A program made the translations under genes and the position numbers. A stretch of DNA of 48,675 nt, from positions 1 to 48,675 of the forward strand of contig CACOJQ010000007.1 of assembly GCA_902627575.1 (NCBI GenBank). The letters are read 5' to 3'. Numbering within the stretch: position 1 is the first letter of the stretch; every line of letters begins with the position of its first letter. Below, piece after piece: positions 36,040 through 45,072 of the stretch. Source of the stretch: an uncultured Bacteroidota bacterium. GTDB lineage: Bacteria > Bacteroidota > Bacteroidia > Flavobacteriales > BACL11. The notes under the pieces are model-generated. The model saw nothing but the letters and a program-made list of their open reading frames with translations, did not search any database and was not told the DNA's origin.

Positions 36040-37008
36040 ATGGCAAGAATATTAACAGGCATACAAAGTACAGGTACTCCCCACTTAGGAAATTTACTTG
36101 GAGCAATTATTCCAGCAATACAGCTTTCAAAAGAAAATAACAACCAAAGTTTGTTTTTCATTGCAGATCTTCACTCATTTACAACAATTCGAGAGGCTAA
36201 TAAAATTAAAGAAAACACTTATGCTACTGCAGCGGCATGGTTAGCTTTTGGTTTTGATTCTGAAAAAAATATTTTTTATAGGCAGTCAGATATTCCAGAA
36301 GTTTGTGAGTTAGCATGGTATTTAAGCTGCTTTGCAAAATTTAGTAGGCTTCAACTAGCACATTCATTTAAGGAAAAATTGGATCGTATTAAAGATATAA
36401 ATACTGGCTTATTTACTTATCCTATATTAATGGCAGCAGATATTTTGCTTTATGATGCAAACATTGTTCCAGTTGGAAAAGATCAAATACAACATTTGGA
36501 AATAACTAGAGATATTGCATCAAGTCTAAACCATTTTTTCCCAAACACATTAGTCTTACCAGAGACAAAAATTGATGAAAGAGTTATGATTGTTCCCGGA
36601 ACTGATGGCCAAAAGATGAGTAAATCATACAACAATATGATTAATATTTTTTTGGATGACAAAAAGCTCAGAAAACAAATAATGAGTATAAAAACAGACT
36701 CTACGAACATAGAAGACCCAAAAGATTATAAATCATGTAATGTTTTTAACTTATATAAATTACTTGCAAATAAAAATCAAGTAAATGAGTTAAAATCAAA
36801 ATATATTAATGGAGGGTATGGCTATGGGAATGCAAAACAAGAGCTTTTTGAGTTGATATGTATAAATTATAAAAGTCAAAGAGAAATGTTTATGTATTTA
36901 ATACAAAACCCCAAAATAATCGAACAAGAATTAAAAGAGGGAGCAAAAAAAGCAAGAGAAATAGCTAGAAATGTTCTAGCTAGAGTAAGAAAAAATGTTG
37001 GCTACTGA
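36040..37008 (+). CDS. trpS: Tryptophan--tRNA ligase
   Basis: The 322-residue class Ic synthetase shows GIQSTGTPHLGNLLGAI at 7-23 (HIGH variant PHLGN) and KMSKS at 192-196 after GTDGQ. Length and blocks fit the bacterial family. The gene runs divergently from plsC (44-bp gap) and its stop lies 3 nt from the stop of the converging amidohydrolase gene. Confidence 0.97.
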   Translation: MARILTGIQSTGTPHLGNLLGAIIPAIQLSKENNNQSLFFIADLHSFTTIREANKIKENTYATAAAWLAFGFDSEKNIFYRQSDIPEVCELAWYLSCFAKFSRLQLAHSFKEKLDRIKDINTGLFTYPILMAADILLYDANIVPVGKDQIQHLEITRDIASSLNHFFPNTLVLPETKIDERVMIVPGTDGQKMSKSYNNMINIFLDDKKLRKQIMSIKTDSTNIEDPKDYKSCNVFNLYKLLANKNQVNELKSKYINGGYGYGNAKQELFELICINYKSQREMFMYLIQNPKIIEQELKEGAKKAREIARNVLARVRKNVGY

Positions 37009-37011
37009 ACA

Positions 37012-38268
37012 TTACTTTTTATATTTATTATATAAATCCTTTTGATGATTGTTTAAATCAATCTGATTACCTTTAATAAAAGCATGTTTAATATCGTTTG
37101 AAATCATATCTAATGCATCTCCTGTACTGATAAAGAAAGAAGCATCTTTTCCTTTTTCGATAGAACCAACCTTATCATCAATACCAAGGATTTTCGCAGC
37201 ATCTAAAGTAATTGATTTTATAGCATCTTCGTATTTTTGGCCATAAGTAACAGTGGTGCCAGCAGTAAATGGAAGGTTTCTTAAGCCCATAGCTTCCATA
37301 TCACCGGAGTAACTTAAACAAAACCGAATTTTATTATTTGAAAGTTTTTTTGCTTGAGTAAACGGCTCATCTATACGGCAGTCTTGAGATTTTGGAAGTC
37401 TATGAACTCTATTAATAATGAGTGATATATTTTTTGCTTCTAATAGTGTTGAAACTTCATCACCGTCTTCACCTCCAACAATAGTAATATTTGGAATTTT
37501 AAACTTATCAAAGAATTCAATTACATCTCTTATATCGCTAACACTATTAGCGTGTACATATAAGTTCTTTTTGCCGTTAAATAAGCCTTGCATACTTTCC
37601 ATTCTAAGGTCTAAAATATTGGATGATGAATATGCCTTGGCTTTTAAAAATAATTTACTTAACTCATTAATATTGTTTTGGTATTCTTTATTTTTTTTTG
37701 TTTTGCCTGGTTCTGCCCACCAGCCTGTTTTATAATATGAGTTTGGCCAATTTATATGTATTCCATCATCAGCTTTTAATACTGCATCCTGCCAATTTTT
37801 GCCATCAAGGTATACAACCGAAGATTGACCAGAGATTAATCCACCCTGTGGTGTTACTTGCGCAATAAGTATGCCGTTTGTTCTGATAGTATTTATAATT
37901 TTTGAATCAGTGTTATAAGCAATTAAAGATCTAATGTTTGGATTAATGCCTCCTGTTTCAGCATAATCATGAGTAGCTCTCACAGCGTCAATTTCAGTTA
38001 ATCCAATGGTTGTATTTGGAGCTATAAATGCTGGGTAAATATGATTATTATAAACTTTATAGATTGTATCAAATGCATTAGGATCTATTCTAATCATGCT
38101 AGCGTCAGCCACAATTTCAAACTTACCATTCTGAATGCTGATTACACTATTTTCAATGACTTTTCCATTTCCTAAATGTGCTTTGGCACCAATAAAAAGT
38201 ATTGGTTTTTGTGCATAGCTTTGCATGCAAAAAGCAAAATATAAAACAAATAACAAATTAGTCTTCAT
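37012..38268 (-). CDS. Secreted amidohydrolase-family protein lacking the metal HxH motif
   Basis: The protein has 418 residues from ATG 38268, which gives a clean signal peptide ending QSYAQ; the in-frame TTG or ATG farther up (38286) lies deeper in the preceding gene. The beta-sandwich and closing segment ILGIDDKVGSIEKGKDASFFIS are typical of amidohydrolases such as imidazolonepropionase-like proteins. The place where a metal-binding HxH should follow strand 1 reads YPAFIAPNTTIGLTEID, with no His. Catalysis by the usual metal centre is therefore unlikely. It overlaps the larger amidohydrolase gene by 11 nt and probably forms a complex with it, which is inference. Confidence 0.82.
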   Translation of the reverse strand: MKTNLLFVLYFAFCMQSYAQKPILFIGAKAHLGNGKVIENSVISIQNGKFEIVADASMIRIDPNAFDTIYKVYNNHIYPAFIAPNTTIGLTEIDAVRATHDYAETGGINPNIRSLIAYNTDSKIINTIRTNGILIAQVTPQGGLISGQSSVVYLDGKNWQDAVLKADDGIHINWPNSYYKTGWWAEPGKTKKNKEYQNNINELSKLFLKAKAYSSSNILDLRMESMQGLFNGKKNLYVHANSVSDIRDVIEFFDKFKIPNITIVGGEDGDEVSTLLEAKNISLIINRVHRLPKSQDCRIDEPFTQAKKLSNNKIRFCLSYSGDMEAMGLRNLPFTAGTTVTYGQKYEDAIKSITLDAAKILGIDDKVGSIEKGKDASFFISTGDALDMISNDIKHAFIKGNQIDLNNHQKDLYNKYKK

Positions 38269-41254
38269 GTTCGTATATAGTATCACAATGATAGTGTTTT
38301 TCTTTGTCCGGTTTTAATTTTTTAATTTTTGATTTTTTTTCTTTGCTCATTAATTTGATAATACGCATTTTCTCTTTAAGATCTCTTTTAAAAATTTTTT
38401 TGTCTTTTTCAATATCAAACATTAGTTTTCCGTCAACGTATGTTTGCACAACTTTTGCATAAACAGATAATGGATTAGCTGTCCAAAGAACGATATCAGC
38501 ATCTTTTCCAGTTTTAATACTGCCCATCCTATGATCTAAATGTAATAATTTAGCAGGATTGAGGGTTATGAGTTTCCAAGCATCTTCTTGTGAGGTGTTG
38601 CCATACTTAACTGCTTTTGCAGCTTCTTGATTAAGCCTTCTGCCCATTTCTGCATTGTCAGAATTTATAGCGGTAATAACACCAGCATCATTCAATAAAG
38701 CGGCATTATAAGGAATAGCATCATTAACTTCAAATTTATAAGCCCACCAGTCAGAAAAGGTTGAGCCTCCAGCACCATGTTCTTGTAATTTTTCAGCCAC
38801 TTTATAGCCCTCCAATATATGTGTAAAAGTGTTTACATTAAAACCAATAGAATCAGCTACATGTATCAACATATTTATTTCTGATTGGACATATGAATGA
38901 CAGGTTATAAACATTTCAGAGGTTAAAATTTCAACCAGAGCATTTAGTTTAAGATCTTCTCTAGGAGGAGGAGTATTTAATTTTTCTTTTCTACTTAAAT
39001 CATTATATTCTTCCCACGTTTTCTTATATTCTTTAGCCCTGTAAAATGCATCATAAAATATTTGTTCAACACCCATTCTTGTTTGAGGAAATCTAATTCG
39101 TTCGTAGTCGCCCCAATTACTTTGCTTGACATTTTCACCAAGAGCAAACTTTATAAATTTTGGAGCATCACTTATTTTCATATTTTCTGCGCTTTCCCCC
39201 CAACGAAACTTAATTATAGCAGACTGACCTCCAATTGGGTTAGCAGAGCCGTGAAGAAGTTGGGCAGCCGTGGTTCCCCCTGCTAATTGTCTATATATAT
39301 TATGATCGTTTGGATTGATAACGTCACCAATACAAACTTCGGATGTAACAGCATGACTTCCCTCATTAACACCTCTACTTATTGCAATATGAGAATGCTC
39401 ATCAATTATACCCGAAGTCAAATGTAAATTAGTTGCGTCAACAGTTTTATATTCTGTATTCGGAAAAAATTTTTCTGCTTCTAAGGAGAACCCAGTAGCT
39501 ATAATTTTCCCATTAGATATTACAACATCATAGTTTTCTACAATCCCTTTTTCTTCATTTGTCCATACTGTTGCATTATTAAAAATAATATTTTCTTTAA
39601 TAGGAAGCTTTTCAAAGCCATATGCTTTGTTCGGCAGCCAAATATTTGGTATAGCTAATGAATTATGTTTTTTTGTGATTTTATTTTGCTCTGGATCATC
39701 CAATAATGAATCTCGGATCATAGTAAATTCGTAATATGCTCCAGATTTATTTTGGTATCGTCCTGATATTTTATTATTGTAGATTTTTCCAATACCTCTA
39801 AAACTACCATTATCATCAAAAATGTTAATATTATTATCAGAAATTGATAAATTAACTTTGTTTGTATCTAGCTCTTTAAAAATAATTAATGGCTTTGATT
39901 TCTCGCCTTTAATGATAATTTTAGCATTATTAAATTCATCCGAATTAAAAGTATAATATCCTCGAAAATCGTTTGTTTGTTTTTTATTTACAACATTTTG
40001 TTCTCCAAGAACCCAGTTTTCATATATTTTACCTTCTTCAAAAATATCATTTGAACATATGATGAAGTTTGCATGCTTATCTTTTTCTATTGTTCCGCAT
40101 AAGTGATCGATTTCAATAATTTTAGCTGGTGTAGTTGTTAATGAAGCTAATGCATCACTTTTGTTTAAGCCTTTTTTTATTGCAATTCTAATATTTTTTA
40201 AAAAATCTTTTGAATCTTCTAATGAAGCAGAAGTTATACAAAACTCAATATTATTTTTTGATAAGATACTTGGATTATATGGGGCCGTTTCCCAAAGTTT
40301 AAGTTCGCTGAGTGTTATCCACTCTGTAGTTTCAGGATTATTAACCTCATATGCTTTTGGAAAGTCTATTGGTAAAATTATTGGTGATTCTGTATCAATT
40401 ATCTCATTAATCCTTAAAAATTCCTTTCCATTTCCTTTTAGAACAAAATCTATTTCAAATTCATCAGCAATCTTTTGAACTCTGCTGTAATCAAGTTCGT
40501 CATTTAAAATAAAAATATTTGGAAGATCTTTGTTTTCAATTATCGCATTGTATGATAAATTATTTTGATTTTTTTGCTCTTCATACCATTCTGTATTTAA
40601 AAATGTTTGTCTTATTAAAGCAATACTTCCCATTAATGAATTTGGATATTTTTGTTGTGAAACTCCTTTTTTAAAAGAAAATATTGAAGCGGCTTTAGGT
40701 AATAATAAATTTTCACTTTCAGATTTTTGAGATAGTGCTACACATGCCCCTGTCCCTCTAAAAATACCATCTTTTTGATGCGTAAGCACTACACCGAAGC
40801 CATTATAAAGGTATGACTTTCTATTTTCTTCACTATTAACATAGTTGTCACAGGCATCAATTTCTGGATGAATAGCCTGATTCCAATGAAATGCCCCTTT
40901 TGTGTTTCTTTCGTACTGAGGCCTATAACTATATATATCCTTTTTAATTTTAGGTAGCCCATAGTCTGAATATAAATCAATAAATGACGGATAAATATAA
41001 TCTCCTTCTAAGTCAAAAACAACTGCCTCATCAGGCACTTTAATATCTGTTGCTTCTCCGACAGAGATTATTTTTTTCCCTTGAATTATTAATACACCAT
41101 TTTGATATTCTATTTCAGGAGTAGCTATTATTTTGGTGTTTGTAAAAGCATATATCGGAATGAAATTTTCTTTTACTCCTTCTATTGAAAAAACTTCTTG
41201 CGCTTGTAGTTTATTACAAAAAATTAAAATTAAAAAAATTTTTAATGTTCTCAT
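38258..41254 (-). CDS. Large secreted amidohydrolase with two tandem amidohydrolase-like halves
   Basis: The 998-residue protein has a signal peptide (1-18, ending LQAQ). The first half (about 30-420) has amidohydrolase framing strands and GTIEKDKHANFIICS, but no HxH (IYPSFIDLYSDYG). The second half (about 560-950) carries the complete set: HSH near 619 in IIDEHSHI, ITCHSY near 785, THILEG near 813 and NSDNAE near 865, ending with MGSIKTGKDADIVLW. So one active and one structural domain are expected. The substrate is unknown. Peptidase or imidazolonepropionase-like hydrolases are the closest named relatives. The C-terminal tail is very rich in Lys. It is cotranscribed with the smaller HxH-less relative. 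Confidence 0.85.
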   Translation of the reverse strand: MRTLKIFLILIFCNKLQAQEVFSIEGVKENFIPIYAFTNTKIIATPEIEYQNGVLIIQGKKIISVGEATDIKVPDEAVVFDLEGDYIYPSFIDLYSDYGLPKIKKDIYSYRPQYERNTKGAFHWNQAIHPEIDACDNYVNSEENRKSYLYNGFGVVLTHQKDGIFRGTGACVALSQKSESENLLLPKAASIFSFKKGVSQQKYPNSLMGSIALIRQTFLNTEWYEEQKNQNNLSYNAIIENKDLPNIFILNDELDYSRVQKIADEFEIDFVLKGNGKEFLRINEIIDTESPIILPIDFPKAYEVNNPETTEWITLSELKLWETAPYNPSILSKNNIEFCITSASLEDSKDFLKNIRIAIKKGLNKSDALASLTTTPAKIIEIDHLCGTIEKDKHANFIICSNDIFEEGKIYENWVLGEQNVVNKKQTNDFRGYYTFNSDEFNNAKIIIKGEKSKPLIIFKELDTNKVNLSISDNNINIFDDNGSFRGIGKIYNNKISGRYQNKSGAYYEFTMIRDSLLDDPEQNKITKKHNSLAIPNIWLPNKAYGFEKLPIKENIIFNNATVWTNEEKGIVENYDVVISNGKIIATGFSLEAEKFFPNTEYKTVDATNLHLTSGIIDEHSHIAISRGVNEGSHAVTSEVCIGDVINPNDHNIYRQLAGGTTAAQLLHGSANPIGGQSAIIKFRWGESAENMKISDAPKFIKFALGENVKQSNWGDYERIRFPQTRMGVEQIFYDAFYRAKEYKKTWEEYNDLSRKEKLNTPPPREDLKLNALVEILTSEMFITCHSYVQSEINMLIHVADSIGFNVNTFTHILEGYKVAEKLQEHGAGGSTFSDWWAYKFEVNDAIPYNAALLNDAGVITAINSDNAEMGRRLNQEAAKAVKYGNTSQEDAWKLITLNPAKLLHLDHRMGSIKTGKDADIVLWTANPLSVYAKVVQTYVDGKLMFDIEKDKKIFKRDLKEKMRIIKLMSKEKKSKIKKLKPDKEKHYHCDTIYEHED

Positions 41255-41292
41255 GATAACTTAAAGGGGTGAAATTACTAAAATTTAACTAA

Positions 41293-41300
41293 TAATTTTG
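41293..41300 (+). promoter_or_regulatory. Promoter -7 element of the small membrane protein-hflX unit
   Basis: TAATTTTG is an exact TAnnTTTG match 32 nt before ATG 41333, in the 78-bp divergent gap. A second near match, TTTCTTTG at 41301-41308, follows directly. Confidence 0.4.
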
Positions 41301-41332
41301 TTTCTTTGCAACAAGAAAATTCAAAAAAAAAT

Positions 41333-41704
41333 ATGAAAACATTTCAAGCAAATCTTATTAACAGTTTAACATTAATTTTAATGCCTCTTTGGGCATATTT
41401 AACATATGAGGGGACTCAAGAAAAACCAGAACAATCAATTACAGCATTAATTCCTTTATTTTTGGGTGTAATTCTTTTTTTATGCAATAATGGTGTAAAG
41501 AAAGAAAATAAAGTTATTGCTCATATTGCTGTTGTTGTGACTCTTATTGCACTATTAGGTTTATTTATGCCTTTAAAAGCTGCCATTGCTGAAGATAGAA
41601 CTCTTTCACTTGTAAGAGTTGCAATAATGTTATTTACTGGAATGTTAGCTATGATTACTTTTGTAAGAAGCTTTATCGCAAACAGAAAAAGTAAGCAAGG
41701 CTAA
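41333..41704 (+). CDS. Small four-helix membrane protein, function unknown
   Basis: The 123-residue product (from ATG 41333; a TTG at 41306 would add nine polar residues) has four hydrophobic segments at about 8-24, 37-53, 64-82 and 95-114, and a short basic tail. I recognise no family motif. It is 3 nt upstream of hflX and likely cotranscribed with it. The second and third helices are joined by a short KKENK loop. Confidence 0.72.
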   Translation: MKTFQANLINSLTLILMPLWAYLTYEGTQEKPEQSITALIPLFLGVILFLCNNGVKKENKVIAHIAVVVTLIALLGLFMPLKAAIAEDRTLSLVRVAIMLFTGMLAMITFVRSFIANRKSKQG

Positions 41705-41707
41705 AAT

Positions 41708-42880
41708 ATGCTAGAAAAAGCAGTACTCATTGGCTTAATAACTCCTACCGTAACCCCTAATCAGGCAAATGAATACTTACAGGAATTAGCTTTTTTAGCA
41801 AAAACAGCAGGAGCAAAACCTGTTAAAAATTTTACTCAAAGACTTTTAAGACCAGATAACAAAACGTTTATTGGTAAAGGTAAGATAGAAGAGGTTTTCT
41901 CCTTTGTAAAGGGAAATGCTATCGATGTTTTGATTTTCGATGACGATCTTACACCATCTCAATTAAAAAATGTAGAAAAAATATTTAGTGGCAAATGCAA
42001 AATATTAGACAGAAGTAATCTTATTCTAGATATATTTGCTAGTAGAGCACAAACAGCTCAAGCTAGAACTCAAGTTGAATTAGCACAATATCAGTATCTC
42101 CTTCCAAGACTAACTAGAATGTGGACCCACTTAGAAAGACAAAAAGGGGGAATCGGAATGAGAGGTCCGGGGGAGACTCAGATAGAAACAGACAGACAAA
42201 TTATTAGAGATAAGATTTCTCTTTTAAAAAAGAAATTAAAAAAAATTGATAAACAAGCCTTTACAAGAAGAAAGGGCCGTGAGCATTTGATTAGAGTAGC
42301 CCTTGTAGGTTATACAAATGCAGGTAAATCTACTTTAATGAATAAATTATCAAAATCGGATGTCTTTGCAGAGAATAAGTTGTTTGCAACCCTTGACACT
42401 ACTGTTAGAAAAGTTGTTATTCAAAATCTTCCTTTTTTGCTGACTGATACAGTAGGCTTTATAAGAAAACTTCCACATCAACTGGTAGAAAGTTTTAAAT
42501 CAACTTTAGATGAGGTCAGAGAATCAGACTTTATGATTCATTTAGTAGATATCTCAAACCCAAATTTTGAAGACCATATTGAAGTTGTGAACAAAACCAT
42601 TTCTGAAATAGGGGCTCAAGATAAACCTATGATTTTAGTATTTAATAAAATTGATTCATATACCTACACTAAAAAAGAACAAGATGACTTGACGCCTGTT
42701 ACTAAAGAAAATTTTTCGTTAAATGACTTAAAGGATTCCTGGATGTCTAAAATTAATGGAAATGTAATGTTTATTTCAGCATTACACAAGACATGTTTTG
42801 AGGAGTTGAGAGAAGAGTTATATATTAGGATAAAAAAATTACACGAAGTTAGGTACCCTTATAATAACTTTTTATACTAA
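41708..42880 (+). CDS. hflX: Ribosome-associated GTPase HflX
   Basis: HflX splits stalled or heat-damaged 70S ribosomes. The 390-residue protein has the N-terminal HflX domain with GKGKIEE near 57-63, a glycine-rich linker GGIGMRGPGETQIETDR near 146-162, and a GTPase domain: Walker A GYTNAGKST near 201-208, DTVGFIRKLP (G3) and NKID (G4). The length is normal. Its TAA shares 3 nt with the stop of the converging ABC exporter (4-nt overlap). Confidence 0.96.
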   Translation: MLEKAVLIGLITPTVTPNQANEYLQELAFLAKTAGAKPVKNFTQRLLRPDNKTFIGKGKIEEVFSFVKGNAIDVLIFDDDLTPSQLKNVEKIFSGKCKILDRSNLILDIFASRAQTAQARTQVELAQYQYLLPRLTRMWTHLERQKGGIGMRGPGETQIETDRQIIRDKISLLKKKLKKIDKQAFTRRKGREHLIRVALVGYTNAGKSTLMNKLSKSDVFAENKLFATLDTTVRKVVIQNLPFLLTDTVGFIRKLPHQLVESFKSTLDEVRESDFMIHLVDISNPNFEDHIEVVNKTISEIGAQDKPMILVFNKIDSYTYTKKEQDDLTPVTKENFSLNDLKDSWMSKINGNVMFISALHKTCFEELREELYIRIKKLHEVRYPYNNFLY

Positions 42881-44694
42881 CTAAACGATTGTAAGTCACA
42901 TAGCTTTTTATAATGTTTATTAGCTGCAATAAGCTCATTATGAGAACCTCTTTCTTTAATAATTCCATTTTCTAAAACTATAATTTCATCTGCATTTTTT
43001 ATAGTAGAAAGTCTGTGAGCAATAACTAATGATGTCCTGTTTTTCATTAGCTTTTCTAGTGCCTCTTGAACAAGCTTTTCTGATTCTGTATCTAATGAAG
43101 AAGTCGCTTCGTCTAATATTAAAATTTCAGGGTTTTTAAGTATTGCTCTTGCGATACAAATTCTTTGTTTTTGACCTCCCGACAATTTATCTCCTCTATC
43201 ACCTATGTTCGTACTATATCCTTTTTCTGTTTCAAGAATAAAGCTATGAGCATTAGCTGTCTTTGCAGCATTGATTATTTCTTCCTCCGTCGCATTTATT
43301 TTTCCTAGCTTAATATTATTGTAGATGGTGTCGTTAAATAAAATAGAATCTTGAGTAACAACACCTATAAGCTCTCTAAGATTTGTAAACCCAATGTCTT
43401 TAATGTTAGTTTGATCAATTAAAATATTTCCTTTTTCTATATCATAAAATCGATTAAGCAAATCAGATATAGTTGATTTGCCACTACCTGATTGTCCAAC
43501 TAATGCAATCATTTCTCCTTTTTTTATTTTAAAATTTATGTTTGATAATACATTAATTTTTTCATAACTAAATGATACATTTTGAAAAGTAATCTCTTTG
43601 GAAAAAATAACTTTTGTAGCATTTTTATTTTCAATTATTTCGTTTTTAGTGTCTAAAATTTCATACACACGTTCTGCAGCAGCAGCACCTTTTTTAATAT
43701 GGTAATATGATGTTGTAAGTGATTTCGCAGGCGGGATAATTTGTGAAAAAATCAAAATATACCCAATAAATTCTTGACCAGAAAGAGAACTTTGTCCAGT
43801 TAGAACTAATTGCCCACCGAGCCACATCACAACAACTAAAACAATTGTACTTAAGAATTCACTCATCGGAGAAGACAAGTCTTTTTTTCTTAAAAGTTTA
43901 GTCATTATATTTCTATAGTTAATACTTTCTTTTTGAAAATTAGTATTTATTTTTTTTTCAATATTAAAAGCTTTTATAATTCTAAGCCCAGAAATATTTT
44001 CATCAATTATTGATAACAAATTTCCCATTTTAGCCTGTCCTTTATCTGATGATTTTTTTAGTGACTTTCCTATTAATCCAATAATTATACCAGTAACAGG
44101 AAATAAAACAACAACGAATAGTGTTAGTTTTGGGCTTATTATAATTAAAGTGATTAAATACACTATTATAGTTAGAGGGTCTTTGAAAATCATTTCAAGA
44201 GAACTCATAATACTCCATTCAATTTCAACTAAATCAGATGTCAATCTTGATGTAAGATCTCCTTTTCTTTTTTTTGTAAAAAAAGAAAGCGGTAGAGAAA
44301 CTATTTTTTTATGCAAACCTACCCTAAGATCATTTACAATGCCATTTCTTATGGGCGTTAAAAAAAATAATGCAGAATATCTAAATAAATTTCTTAAAAA
44401 AAATGTCGATAATACTAGCATACAAATAAATAATAATGCTTCAACTTCTCCCTTTGAAGCGATCTTTTCACTAATTAATGCATAAAAATTTTCTTTTACT
44501 GAATTTGCATTAAAACTTAACGGGGGAGCTTCAGTTACTGGTTCTTGTGTTTTAAACAAGATTCCTAAGAATGGGATCACCATTGTTAATGAGACAAGTG
44601 AAAACAATACACTTAAAATATTTGATACTATATTTAGTATAGCAAAAAATTTATAAGGTTTTATATACTTTAAAATTCTAAAGAAATTTTCCAT
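42877..44694 (-). CDS. ABC transporter, fused permease and ATPase (MsbA-like exporter)
   Basis: The protein has 605 residues from ATG 44694. The N-terminal half has six membrane helices and the C-terminal half is the ATPase: Walker A GQSGSGKST, Q-loop VTQDS, signature LSGGQKQR, Walker B ILILDEATSSLD and H-loop IAHRLST. The type is that of lipid A flippase MsbA or a multidrug exporter, and the neighbours do not settle which. A longer in-frame reading up to 44943 would run through rbfA on the other strand, and I rejected it. A near-consensus TACTTTTA lies 4 nt before the ATG. Confidence 0.92.
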   Translation of the reverse strand: MENFFRILKYIKPYKFFAILNIVSNILSVLFSLVSLTMVIPFLGILFKTQEPVTEAPPLSFNANSVKENFYALISEKIASKGEVEALLFICMLVLSTFFLRNLFRYSALFFLTPIRNGIVNDLRVGLHKKIVSLPLSFFTKKRKGDLTSRLTSDLVEIEWSIMSSLEMIFKDPLTIIVYLITLIIISPKLTLFVVVLFPVTGIIIGLIGKSLKKSSDKGQAKMGNLLSIIDENISGLRIIKAFNIEKKINTNFQKESINYRNIMTKLLRKKDLSSPMSEFLSTIVLVVVMWLGGQLVLTGQSSLSGQEFIGYILIFSQIIPPAKSLTTSYYHIKKGAAAAERVYEILDTKNEIIENKNATKVIFSKEITFQNVSFSYEKINVLSNINFKIKKGEMIALVGQSGSGKSTISDLLNRFYDIEKGNILIDQTNIKDIGFTNLRELIGVVTQDSILFNDTIYNNIKLGKINATEEEIINAAKTANAHSFILETEKGYSTNIGDRGDKLSGGQKQRICIARAILKNPEILILDEATSSLDTESEKLVQEALEKLMKNRTSLVIAHRLSTIKNADEIIVLENGIIKERGSHNELIAANKHYKKLCDLQSFS

Positions 44695-44718
44695 AGTGTA
44701 AAAGTAGTCAATATTACG

Positions 44719-44726
44719 TATTTTTG
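44719..44726 (+). promoter_or_regulatory. Promoter -7 element of rbfA-LolE-like operon
   Basis: TATTTTTG is an exact TAnnTTTG match 5 nt before the rbfA ATG, inside the 37-bp divergent gap with the ABC exporter. The gap is too short for two conventional leaders, which favours very short 5' ends. Confidence 0.45.
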
Positions 44727-44731
44727 GCTTT

Positions 44732-45070
44732 ATGGAAACAACAAGACAAAAAAAAGTATCACGTTTGTTACAGAAAGAATTATCATCTGTATTACAAAAA
44801 GAAGCATCACAGTTTTGTGGTAATGTTATTATAAGTGTAACTATTGTTCGAGTGTCAACTGATTTAGCAAATGCTAATGTCTTTTTAAGTGTATTTCCCT
44901 CTGAGGAACCATTAAAAATAATAGATTTAATTACAAAAAACAAAGGTTTTTTTAGAAAAAAATTGGGAGAAAGAATAAAAAAACAGTTAAGACTAGTTCC
45001 CGATTTATCTTATTTTTTAGATGATTCTGCTTCTTTTGCAGAGAAAATAGATAAGCTTTTAAAAAAATAA
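44732..45070 (+). CDS. rbfA: 30S ribosome-binding factor A
   Basis: The 112-residue KH-like protein aids 16S rRNA maturation and 30S assembly. The start METTRQKKVSRLLQKELSSVL and the strand block ISVTIVRVSTDLANANVFLSVF are family hallmarks, and the end LRLVPDLSYFLDDS fits too. It is followed 2 nt later by the LolE-like permease, a pairing I know from other Flavobacteria. Confidence 0.95.
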   Translation: METTRQKKVSRLLQKELSSVLQKEASQFCGNVIISVTIVRVSTDLANANVFLSVFPSEEPLKIIDLITKNKGFFRKKLGERIKKQLRLVPDLSYFLDDSASFAEKIDKLLKK

Positions 45071-45072
45071 AT

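Noticed and set aside
44695-44943. In-frame N-terminal extension of the ABC exporter by 83 residues
   Set aside because: It runs antisense through rbfA, and the extension is Cys/Asn-rich with no family match. ATG 44694 gives the normal exporter start.
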